NCBI GenBank assembly: GCA_039704465.1 | Contig: JASFAU010000017.1 | Location: forward strand, 682,001 to 746,000 | Length of the DNA: 64,000 nucleotides | Direction: 5' to 3' | Source: Plasmodiophora brassicae | Lineage: Eukaryota; Endomyxa; Phytomyxea; Plasmodiophorida; Plasmodiophoridae | Shown here: in pieces, positions 55,680 to 64,000 of the stretch | Numbering within the stretch: the stretch's first letter is position 1 | How the letters are laid out: every line of letters starts with the position of its first letter | Position numbers and translations under genes: made by a program | The notes under the pieces: generated by a model | The model's database searches: none | What the model was told of the DNA's origin: nothing | Seen by the model: the letters and a program-made list of their open reading frames with translations, nothing else

Positions 55680-57780
55680 ATGTTGACGCGCGTCGTCTGG
55701 GGCGTCGGCATCTGGGTGGCCACGGTCGTCCTGCGCACGCTGGCGTCGTGGCTGGTGGCGCTGCTGCCGAGTTTCGGGGGCGTGCCGGCCGCCCCGCGCA
55801 CGGACGCCGGCCGCGACCTCGGCTTCACCATGTTCGCCGTGACGCCGCCGATCCTGCCCGACCTGTTCATCATCGTCGGGACGATCGCCACGCTCATGGC
55901 CGTGTCGAAACGCGATCGCACCGGTGTCCCGTACGGCAATCGCATGACGAACCATGTCGGTGGATGTCGCGTTTGTCGCCCCGGCCGTCGTCGATGACCG
56001 CGCCGCCCTTGTAGTTGCTGTTCTGCGGCGGCGTCATTTGGGTGTTCAGCTCGCAGCTCAGCTTCCTGACGCAGACGGCGTCGCCGTCGGCGGAATGCAT
56101 GATCGCCGTGCGCCCGCTGAACTACGAGCAGTCGCTGTTCGCCCATACGAACTCGCTGCGGCTGTCGTTCCACGCCGCCTACCTGACCATGATCGTCCTC
56201 GGCTGGCAAATGTACCACCCGTCGGTCAATTCCGATTTCAGGTTCGATCGTGGAATCGGATCACGTCGCGCGTTCCTCCGTTTGCTGACGCGTGTGTGCA
56301 GCAAACGCCTCCTCATGGCGGCCTGGATCGTCGCCCTGATCTCCATCATCTCGTCGCGCATCGATTTCACGGCCGACGTCGTCCGCGGCAGCCTGTTCTC
56401 GTTCGTCGTCTTCTATTTCTACCGGTACATGTGGCCGGAGAAGGTCAACCCGGTCGGCATGACGGTCGGCGCGGACGTCCTGTCAACCGGGGAGCGCGAA
56501 ATCGTCGGCGTTCCGTCTTCTACCAGGGTGTCCCGCAGGCGGTCTGCGAGGCGAAGTTCGCTGACGGCCACGCCGACGGCAACGACGACGACGCCACCGC
56601 CGGTGGCGCCAGCGGCGACGCAGACGTCCCCGCCGCCGCCGACGCCGGCAACGGATCTCCAAGCGGAGATCGCGCGCCAGCGTTCCAATTACCTGGCGCT
56701 GCTGCGTCATGCGCTGACGAACACCATCTACGAGGACGAGCCGCTCGTCGTCTTCGACTGCACCGACCGGACCAACTTCGTGTCCGTCGGCAAGTACAAT
56801 ATTCGCGTTCGCGAATCGGGCCTCGACCTGCCCTCCCTGGCCCACTGTTCGTGCGTCGTCCTGTCGTCGTGCGTGGAACGTCGCGTTGACCGTGTGCCTG
56901 CTGGCGCAGGTCGCTCCGGGGGTATGCGCCTGCAAGCGCTCCATCAGTGCGTCGAGAAGGTCCTGGGCGGCAACGTCCCCGGCGACCTCATCGACGTCGG
57001 CGTGTGGCGCGGCGGTGAGGCCATCTACCTACGTGGCGTCCTGAATGCCTACAACTGCCACGACCGCACCGTGTTCGCCGTTGGCACGTTCCGAGGCCCG
57101 ATCAGCATCCCTACGATGTACGTCGCTTGTGCGGGTGGGTGTTGCTGGGCGTCCCTCTCTCGCTCAGCTGCTGTCCACACAGGCTGAAGCGGACGTTGCA
57201 ATTCTTTTGCAGCATCGTCCCGATGATCTGGGTCGTCAACGTTCTGTCCGTGCTGACGAGGCTGATCCCGAAGGCGGCCCCGTTCCCGACGGTCGCCGAG
57301 CCCGGCAGGAACGGCAGGCAGCACCAGGCCTGGCTGCAGTTCCGCCTGGCGAATCCCGACGTTCTCGAGCGGAGCACCGTCGGCACCGACATCGTCTCCG
57401 TCAAGAACGCGTTCAAACGGTACATGGTGTATCACCTGGCGCGCGCACGCACACACACAACGGCTGATCGTGTCGCCGGCAGGTACGATCTGCTCGACCC
57501 GCTCGTCGAATGCATTCAGGGCGACCTGAAGGTGACGCTGTCGCACCTGCACGGGCGGAACCTGTCCCTGATCCGGCTGGGATCCGGTATCAGCGACGCC
57601 GACTCGACGCAGGCACTGTCGCACCTGTACCCGCGGCTGTCCAGCGGCGGGTTCGTCATCGTCGACGACTACGCCGGCGCCATGGCGTCCATCGATCGGT
57701 TCAGGGACGAACGGCAGGTGCGCGACCCGATCGTCTGGATCGACCATCAGTGCGCCATCTGGCGGAAACAGGCCGCATAA
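55680..57780 (+). CDS. Multi-TM protein with TylF-type O-methyltransferase domain
   Basis: Several exons (about 55680-55931, 56021-57120 and about 57185-57780, with further short introns such as 57420-57473). The N-terminal half has five or six TM helices, including LGFTMFAVTPPILPDLFIIVG and SFHAAYLTMIVLGW. A Thr/Pro-rich linker follows. The C-terminal half matches TylF/MycF-like sugar O-methyltransferases: VPGDLIDVGVWRGGEAIYLRG, SVKNAFKRYDLLDPLVECIQGDL across an intron, and LSHLYPRLSSGGFVIVDDYAGA. Two usually acidic spots differ: the ADSF-type Asp reads AVGTFRG, and the RLDxD metal motif reads RLGSG. Activity may be altered. The fusion of membrane domain and TylF domain is unusual. Confidence 0.68.
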
Positions 57781-57983
57781 CGGGGACGCTCTCCGTACCG
57801 GTGTTGCCGCGCCGGGTGCCTCCTCGCCCAGGCCAGACGCGCGTGCGTCTGCGGGGGTTTCCAATCCCGTCTCGTATCTGTTTAACAACGAGTTCACCTA
57901 TTTCACGAGCGGCTGCCGTCCCGAACGTAACAGGGTCTCGCCAGGAACAGCACCCGCGCCGGTCTTCTCTTCCAGGAGTTGCT

Positions 57984-59162
57984 TCAACGTTTCGCGCTGC
58001 GCTTCACGGCAGCGTTGACCTGCCTGCCGCGCGGGTGCCCGACGCGAACGCGGTCCCGGCGTGCACCGCCGCTGGCGTTCAGGCCGAACTCGGACGCGTT
58101 CTCGAGCAATTCGTCAACGGACGGCGCCTTGTTGTCGCGGCGCGGTCGCCTGAGTTCGTCGTCGCGCAGGACCAGGTCGTTGTTGTGGCGGCCGCCGCGC
58201 GGCTTCGGGATCGAGTAGATCGTGCCGCGCAGGTTCGCCGCCTGCCGCGCCGAGTGCCGGTACTTGATCCAGCCGCCGCTGGTGACCTTGACCCGACTTC
58301 TGGACAGCGTCGGCCCGCCACACGAGCCGCAGAACACGCGCGACATGTCCATCGTGATCTTGTAGCAGGCGTAGCACCGCAGGCACCACTGCGCCGCGCT
58401 GCGGATCGCCTTCCCGTCGACGGACGTCAGGCGCAGGCCCATCTGCAGCATCACGTTCTGCATGGCGAAATCGGTCGTCACGCACGACACCGACGACGTC
58501 GACCGGCGCTGCTGCTGCTGACCGGCCTGGCGGCCACCATGTTTCTGCGACGCGATGTTCTCCACCGTGATCCATTCGCCGCCGCCGTCGTCGTCATCGT
58601 CCACACGCGCTGCCGCCTGATCGCCCGTCGACGTCTCCGAGAGGGTCAACGCCGCGTTCAGACCTTCCACGAGCTGTTCCTCGTGCGACGGGCGCCGCTC
58701 CCCGTCGGCGGGCGGTTGCTCGACAGCCGCAGACGTGTCGGGCTGCTTCGCCGGCGGGACGAAGGCGCGACGACGACCGTCGACAACAGCGGAAGAGCGT
58801 AATTGCTTCGGGTGCCGGCGAATATGCGCGCCGCCGTGCCGCTCCCTTTCGATCATGTACGTCAGGGCGAGAACGCGGAGGTCGGTGGCGGAAAGGACGT
58901 AGTAGTCGCCGGTCTCTTTCGCAAACTGGGCAACGGCATCCAGGGCGGCGCTGTCCACCGGGCGCGTTCCAATCTTGAACGGCAGCGCGTCCAGGGCGGC
59001 ACGGGCCACAGGGTCCCGGACCTCGTTGAGTACATCGGGCGTCGTCCATAGCTGGCAGCCCTGCGCCGCCATCCCACCGAGGAACGTCGTCGTCGTCGTT
59101 GCCATCAGTGACCCGGCATCCAGGATCACATGCTCCAGGGGGACGTCATCGGTCGGCCCCAT
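57984..59162 (-). CDS. NOB1: NOB1 endonuclease (18S rRNA 3'-end maturation)
   Basis: One exon, 392 aa. The N-terminal PIN domain has VILDAGSLM (first catalytic Asp), TTPDVLNEVRD and GDYYVLSATDLRVLALTY with the later Asp residues. A linker rich in Glu, Gln and Asp follows. The zinc ribbon reads WCLRCYACYK ... VFCGSCGGPTL, and the C-terminus keeps YSIPKPRGGRHNNDLVLRDDE. NOB1 cuts 20S pre-rRNA at site D in the cytoplasm within pre-40S particles. The lack of introns in a gene of this length is unusual here. The start ATG at 59162 is the first in frame and gives the usual distance to the PIN motif. Confidence 0.95.
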   Translation of the reverse strand: MGPTDDVPLEHVILDAGSLMATTTTTFLGGMAAQGCQLWTTPDVLNEVRDPVARAALDALPFKIGTRPVDSAALDAVAQFAKETGDYYVLSATDLRVLALTYMIERERHGGAHIRRHPKQLRSSAVVDGRRRAFVPPAKQPDTSAAVEQPPADGERRPSHEEQLVEGLNAALTLSETSTGDQAAARVDDDDDGGGEWITVENIASQKHGGRQAGQQQQRRSTSSVSCVTTDFAMQNVMLQMGLRLTSVDGKAIRSAAQWCLRCYACYKITMDMSRVFCGSCGGPTLSRSRVKVTSGGWIKYRHSARQAANLRGTIYSIPKPRGGRHNNDLVLRDDELRRPRRDNKAPSVDELLENASEFGLNASGGARRDRVRVGHPRGRQVNAAVKRSAKR

Positions 59163-59331
59163 TGTGTGGCGGCGAGTCCGCCACGGACTCCGCCGCGGAC
59201 TTCATCACCTCGCCCCCGCGCTGACCGGCGTCGACGTGCCGAGTGCCGACATTGCCAGCTGCTCTGGCTCGAGCTCGATATGCTCAATATCATGGCCAAC
59301 GAACGCGAACGAATCGTTCTTTGGCTCCCAA

Positions 59332-59935
59332 TTACACGATGCTTGGCATATTGAGTTCGTGCATGTCGGTTTCATCGCGTGGACAAGAGCAGGCGTATAT
59401 TCGTGGATACACCCCGGTCATTTGGCCGCGTTTGCTTCCGATCAGCCACCAAGCGGGCTCGCTACAGACCAGACGCGCTGGCTCGTGCTTGACACAGCGA
59501 CCATGCTTCACGTATGCCCTGCTGTCGATGTCCTCGATTACCCTGCATACTTCGGTATCTGTCCCACACCGTATTCCGAGAACGCAGGACCCCCTAATAT
59601 GGTTGCCATGGAATTCCGTCGATTCGTCGACGCGACCTTTGACAGCTGGGCTGGAACTTGTTGCTGACATACCCTTTCCTGTTTGGTCGTCGTGATGTAG
59701 GCCTCGATGCCGTGCAGTACCGGTCGCGGCAGCCGACTGCCGCCGTACGTTGCTCATCTCAGAGGCTCTCTCCGACTTCGCCTTGAATGCATCATCGTCA
59801 AAGTAGTGCACAGCACCCATAATGTTAGATCGCAGAACGATGGCGCCGGTGTGCCCAACGAGCAGCGCGGCGAGGGCTATGATCGACAGCGCGGTAAGGC
59901 GCACCGGACACGAATGCGATTGACGATGGCCATAG
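59332..59935 (-). pseudogene. Broken secreted ankyrin-family gene
   Basis: An ATG near 59935 begins MAIVNRIRV, like the intact gene at 61004, but a one-base change shifts the frame before the signal core. The rest (ALAALLVGHTGAIVLRSN ... FDDDAFKAKSE) reads on in another frame, and a second shift is needed for the LPRPVLHGIEAYI part. The intron donor GTATGT is conserved, but the ankyrin part is replaced by unrelated sequence after about 59600. It is a tandem relic of the gene at 60085-61004. Confidence 0.7.
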
Positions 59936-60084
59936 TCTTTGTCACACGAATATGGATGTGGTCTTCCAGATCACCCCAGGGGTGCGGGGGCAGGAGGGGC
60001 ATTGCATGCTGCGGACGGTACTACGTATATCCTATTACGACAACGCAGGGCGCCCTGCGGAACTAGCGCGACTGGCCCGCTACT

Positions 60085-61004
60085 CTAACGATGGGACTCG
60101 AGCCAGCGCAGGGCGCTCTGACGTTCCTGGTCAGGGATGGCTAAATTCCACTGAAGCATCCTGACGATTGCAACATGCCCCTGATCCATGGCCTTGCGTA
60201 TCGGCGTCCGGCCCGTCGTGTCAGCCGTGAGGGTGTGCTCCCCGGTAATGTAGATCAGCAAATCGACAACAGCGTCCTCGCCCGAGGACGCGGCCCAGTG
60301 CGCCACGTTCGCATGGCCTTGCCATTCGACAGAGCTGATGAACCAGGCCTGAGAGCCCTGGGTGACAAGAGCCTTGTGGATCGCGTCAACAACCTGCCGC
60401 TCTTGTGCCGAACCGGCGGCCTCGCGAAGTCGAACAATGCCTGGACAGTAGGCCACAACGTACGAGAACGCGTTGTCTTCGAAATGAATCAGATACGGGA
60501 GCATTTGGAGGATCTCGGTCCAGCTCTCCTTCGTCGACATGAACGCTATCAGCAGACGAGGCATGCCGAGACGCATGCCTGCGTCAAACAGATGGCATTG
60601 CCAGGACGGGATATTCGGCCAGTCGGACAAGCCGTACGCGTTAAAGATTTCCCGAGCGTGTACGTCCCCACTCTCAACCTGTTGCAGGAGACTACCATTA
60701 GAGGACCTTCTGACAGGGCAGGAACTTGTAGTGGACATACCCCTTTCAGTTTGATCACCTTGATGTAGTCCGCGATGGCATCCAGTACAGGTTTGGTGAT
60801 GGGCAGCGGCTCGTTGCCATTGCTCCGTATGTTGGAGGCCTTCTCAGACTGCGCGTCGAATGTCGCGTCGTCAAAGTCGTGCTGAGCACCCGTGTTGGAC
60901 CGCAGAACGATGGCGCCGGTGTGCCCGCTGAGCAGGACGACGAGTGCCAGGGCCGACATATTCGACACGGCGCGCCCGACACGAATGCGATCGACGATGG
61001 CCAT
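60085..61004 (-). CDS. Secreted ankyrin-family protein, few repeats
   Basis: Exons 61004-60741 and 60678-60085 around a 62-nt phase-0 intron (GTATGT donor, CTCTAAT branch, AACAG acceptor) give about 285 aa. The intron has the same length and phase, at the matching place, as in the genes at 853 and 6188. The signal peptide core is ALALVVLLSGHTGA. The second exon keeps the family N-terminal region (AREIFNAYGL; LGMPRLLIAFMSTKESWTE; NVAHWAASSGEDAVVDLLI) but only about two ankyrin repeats before the stop. A short, divergent member of the same family. Confidence 0.78.
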
Positions 61005-61537
61005 TGCCCTTCTTCAACCAGATGTGGAGCCGATCTTCAACCCAGGCAGAATGAGAGCTATCTATAGAATTAAATTGTCGCTGACAGTGGCCTCCCACCG
61101 CCGGGGGCTATGCTACTCCTGAGTCGGGCCCCCAAATTCGAGGGGAGGGGGCAACCGTGGCACTGTAAGGTCTCGGGTTCGAAGCATGGTTCTCCCGAAA
61201 TTAAAACGCCCGAGTACCTCAATTAGTGCCAGCCATTAAGCGACTCACGGGGAGGTAGGCGAACCACCCGTAAACGCAGAGTATGACTTCGATCGGGATC
61301 TGAAATCCCGGCACAGAGAGTGTGGCAATCGACAAACTGATGTCGGCAAGGTTGAGCGAAAGCATCGTTCCTGGTGGGGAACGCTGGCGCGCTCTACCGG
61401 CAGGTCGGCGGGGTCGCGCGCGCGCGAAACATCACCGACAAACAGGCGGCGCCCCGTCTTCTGTAACGGTAACGCTCCTGCCAGCCTCAGACCCGTTGCA
61501 ACCTCGCCGACAGCGTTCGTTGATCGTCACCAAGGCC
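61005..61537. other. Intergenic, divergent 5' region
   Basis: Lies between the starts of the ankyrin gene (minus) and the four-TM gene (plus). The frame of the four-TM gene is open upstream to 61322 but that part looks non-coding. A GGGTTCGAA motif near 61176 resembles a tRNA B box, but I could not fold a tRNA around it. Confidence 0.35.
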
Positions 61538-62023
61538 ATGGCTGACCTCGTTGCGGAGGTGTCCAAGTGGTGGCAGTCGGGGAAGATTGAGCAGCGCGCG
61601 CTGCTGGTCGTCCTGGGCTCTGTCGAGGTCAGCATTCTCGGGTTTGCGATCTCCAGCTGGGCCGCCGCCGGAAAGGACGCCTACATGCCTTCGGCTCAGT
61701 TTGTCCTCGCCTGGACATCCATCCTCATGATCGCCGCCGGCGTCCTCGCCGCCGCCTTTGTCGTCGTTGAGTCGCTGCGCAATGAGTTCACGTTCGGCAC
61801 GCTGATCACGTCCTTCTTCCTCATCGGGCAGTTCGCCCTCCTGTCCGCCCTGTCGTCGTCGTCCACGAAAATCACCTCGTACACATCGATGGCCGTGTTC
61901 GCATCGCTCGTCGCTATCCTGACGCACGCCTTCGTTGCCATCGCCTGGTACATGCGAGCGGAGCTCGTCCCTACCTACTCCGACTCAAGCATGACCAAGG
62001 GCGTCCCCAATGCTGTCGCCTGA
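61538..62023 (+). CDS. Four-TM (tetraspan, MARVEL-like) protein
   Basis: 161 aa from the ATG at 61538, chosen because the sequence becomes membrane-protein-like there (MADLVAEVSKWW). Four evenly spaced hydrophobic helices at about residues 20-45, 52-80, 90-108 and 115-138 are joined by short loops, with a short hydrophilic C-terminus. Plan and size fit MARVEL-type or similar small tetraspans of vesicle or plasma membranes, but no diagnostic motif is present. One exon. Confidence 0.65.
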   Translation: MADLVAEVSKWWQSGKIEQRALLVVLGSVEVSILGFAISSWAAAGKDAYMPSAQFVLAWTSILMIAAGVLAAAFVVVESLRNEFTFGTLITSFFLIGQFALLSALSSSSTKITSYTSMAVFASLVAILTHAFVAIAWYMRAELVPTYSDSSMTKGVPNAVA

Positions 62024-62225
62024 TCATTATCAAGCTTTCCTGACGCAACCGGAATGCTGTGCAGGCATGGCCTACGAACAATAAATTGCAGACTGGTGCA
62101 GCGCCATTCACCTGTTGCTCAATAGGAGCAGCATCGGGTTGGAGATATTCGAGGCAGTTGGAAGGGCGACATTCAGTCCCAGTCTCCGCGTGACCAGATT
62201 GAGAGGTCGACGGAACAAGAGGGAT

Positions 62226-63283
62226 ATGCCGCTGTGGGTTGCTGTCGCTGCAGCAGCAGCACTACTCCTGCCCCTGCCCGGTTTCGTAATAAGCCAGGAC
62301 GTTCTGCTCCCCGGATTCAACCTGCTCTCGTCGCGGCGGCCGTTCCCGTTTTCCAATGTCCCCAGGGAGCTGGTCCACACTCTGGATAACGTAACGATCG
62401 ACGAATGCGGGTCAACTTGCGAAAAGGCGAACCTGTGCCAGACAATGGTCTACGTGGATGCACCCATCATGTCGTGCCGATTGTACAACCTCCGTCCGCG
62501 CCACATTGAAGCGGATGCCCTGCTGCTGGAAGACTACGCCACAGTTGGGAGGATCTACGAGAAAAAGGCGGACGTCTCGTTCCCTGCTAACGTCGTTATG
62601 TTCACTCGAGCGTGCAACTGTAATATGCAGGCGTATGCAGGTCTGGAGTATTTCTCAATAGCAATGCTTTAGGGCGATACGGATCCTGGAGCCGGGTCTC
62701 ATTCACAAACGTATACGACACGACCGGACCCAGTCCCGGTAACGCCCACCACGAGTACGAACAGTGCTCGCAACGATGCCGGACGCAAACAGAGTTCGCG
62801 TGCAGATCGTGGTCCGTCCAAGAATCAAAGCGCGGAACGTCGATATTCATGCACTGCGAGTTGTACGAAACGTCGCCATTCGTAGGTGCATTCACGCAAA
62901 AGTTCACGTCAGTGCCTGCCGACGACGTCATGTACGGCGACCAACCTTGCCGAACCCGAATGACGTTCGGGATCAACGCCGAAAGAATCGTGTCGACCGG
63001 GCTGTGTTCTCCGACCGAGTCGTGTACTCCGAACGCAAACCCGAACCAGCACCGTCGTGATCAAGGCGCCACTAGCCCTCCGTACCCGGTTAGCATGGCA
63101 TCTCACGGGGACGGCGGCAACCCAGCAAGCTCCGGCGACCGACACGCTTCCTTAAGGGCTGACGAGAACCGCGACCAAACCGATGTCGTTATCCCGGCCA
63201 CAGATACGTCGTCGACGTTGAGGATCCGGCCGTTCACCGTTACTCATGGAGTGCTGATCGCCGCAATTGTACTTGTCCTGTAG
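62226..63283 (+). CDS. Secreted or GPI-anchored protein with PAN/apple-like modules
   Basis: Exons 62226-62578 and 62641-63283 around a 62-nt intron (phase 2) give about 331 aa. Signal peptide: MPLWVAVAAAAALLLPLPG, cleaved near VIS/QD. Two related Cys modules follow: first TIDECGSTCEKANLCQTMVY ending CRLYN, then across the intron CSQRCRTQTEFACRSWSV and CELYET. The C-x3-C ... C-x2-W/Y ... C-x-LY spacing resembles PAN/apple domains, which bind carbohydrate or protein. A Ser/Thr/Asp-rich stalk and a C-terminal hydrophobic stretch (VLIAAIVLVL) at the very end suggest a GPI anchor. Surface adhesin or lectin is inferred. Confidence 0.66.
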
Positions 63284-63543
63284 CACGAACACAGTAAACT
63301 GAGAATATGGGCCTCTGTATCACTATCATTGAATGCAGCAGCCTGGCCACCTGATGTGCCCAGGAGGTACACCCTTCCCACACTACAACTCGTGTTCGTG
63401 ATATTTCATGGTGAACTCCTCGTTTCCAACTATCTCGTCAGTTGTCGAGCTTGCCTCTACCAAATCGACCCGGTGCGCTTCGTAACGGCGGCTTGCTTGT
63501 GCGTTCCAAGTTTACTACAGTAGGTCCAACATGCATCACCATA

Positions 63544-64000
63544 CTAGGGTCGACGTTTGTCCCGGAATCCTTTGTAAATCCCGTACGCGCCGTAGGCTGT
63601 TAGTGCACAACCGGCAACGTCGACGCCACCGAGAATGAGGCTGCCGCCAGCCATGCCTAGCCCGAACCCCGTTGCGTTCCCAATCCATGCGAGGGTGGAC
63701 GTTGTCTTGGCCGCACCCGACAGTGTACTAATCGCCGTCCCGGTGCCTGCTGTGGCCCCCAGAGCACCTAGAACTGAGCCGGCAGTGGAAACGGTGGCGC
63801 CGTGGGTCAATATTTGTCCAGTTGCTATCATTGTTGCGTCGCGAATCGCGTTCTCTGTGGCACCATTCGCCTGGACGGTATCTGGGGTACGTGGCGACGG
63901 CGGCTCACCATTAACCAAAGGTACAAATCGGCGGTGTGTGCACTGCAGCTGACCATCAGCCATGCCGATCAATATATAGAGCACGTCCCCATCTGTGAAG
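63544..64000 (-). CDS. Gly/Ala-rich protein, 5' end outside window
   Basis: The frame is open to the right edge, so the true start is not seen (first internal ATG at 63963). The visible 150 or so residues include a CTHRRFVPLVNGEPP stretch, then a long Gly/Ala/Thr-rich region with two membrane-active segments (about TLAWIGNATGFGLGMAGGSLILGG and VAGCALTAYGAYGIYKGF in shorter pieces) and a basic end. It could be a small membrane protein. No family recognised. Confidence 0.5.
   Translation of the reverse strand, partial: FTDGDVLYILIGMADGQLQCTHRRFVPLVNGEPPSPRTPDTVQANGATENAIRDATMIATGQILTHGATVSTAGSVLGALGATAGTGTAISTLSGAAKTTSTLAWIGNATGFGLGMAGGSLILGGVDVAGCALTAYGAYGIYKGFRDKRRP

Noticed and set aside
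61140..61330. Possible tRNA or SINE because of GGGTTCGAA near 61176
   Set aside because: No acceptor stem, D arm or anticodon arm could be folded, and the bases after the motif do not pair to form a T arm.

Overview
This is nuclear DNA of a GC-rich, gene-dense, flagellated eukaryotic microbe. Coding regions are cut by very short introns (mostly 48-70 nt, extremes about 43-83) with GTRNGT-like donors, a CTNAC/CTGAY branch motif 10-30 nt before the acceptor, and NAG acceptors. I could join exons in phase for about fifteen genes. An axonemal dynein light chain implies cilia or flagella. The combination of high GC, tiny introns, secreted ankyrin-repeat proteins in tandem copies and a DYW-type PPR protein would fit a plasmodiophorid-like rhizarian or another zoosporic protist. 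That taxonomic guess is inference only.

Layout. 1-8.6 kb: an accessory block made of a duplicated gene for a secreted ankyrin-repeat protein (853-2438 and 6188-7845), ankyrin relics on both strands, and a complete hAT transposon (2508-5210, with TIRs and an 8-bp target duplication) between the two copies. 8.6-11.9 kb: relics, a 17-bp tandem repeat, a large imperfect hairpin and a fragment resembling a Crypton-type recombinase. 11.96-13.7 kb: a PHD-finger protein of the CFP1/Spp1 (COMPASS) family. 13.8-25.95 kb: a 12.1-kb MULE-like DNA transposon with about 155-bp iteron-rich TIRs. Its transposase gene ends in two tandem thiol-peptidase-like domains and is interrupted by a full-length non-LTR retrotransposon (16362-22995) with a perfect 13-bp target duplication.

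26-31 kb: a DYW-type PPR protein whose deaminase motif lacks the catalytic glutamate, diverging from a multi-exon type I membrane protein. 31-39.4 kb: a secreted ankyrin gene, a large coiled-coil gene of more than ten exons, and a truncated ankyrin relic. 39.4-53.5 kb is mostly core cell biology: dynein LC1 (DNAL1), U5 snRNP WD40 protein (SNRNP40), a multi-TM RING-H2 ligase, an orphan secretory-pathway membrane protein, a BIG/MON2-like Arf-GEF scaffold without a Sec7 domain, a Pro-rich protein with a WH2-like motif, a TMEM87/GOST seven-TM protein and another secreted ankyrin protein. 53.8-57.8 kb: a type II glycosyltransferase followed by a multi-TM protein with a TylF-type methyltransferase domain, perhaps a glycan-modification pair. 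58-64 kb: NOB1 (18S rRNA maturation nuclease), a broken and an intact secreted ankyrin gene, a four-TM protein, a secreted protein with PAN/apple-like Cys modules, and a partial gene at the right edge.

I found no convincing tRNA, rRNA, CRISPR or bacterial operon structure. Exon junctions were inferred by hand from splice motifs, reading phase and family alignment; none is tested by transcripts.
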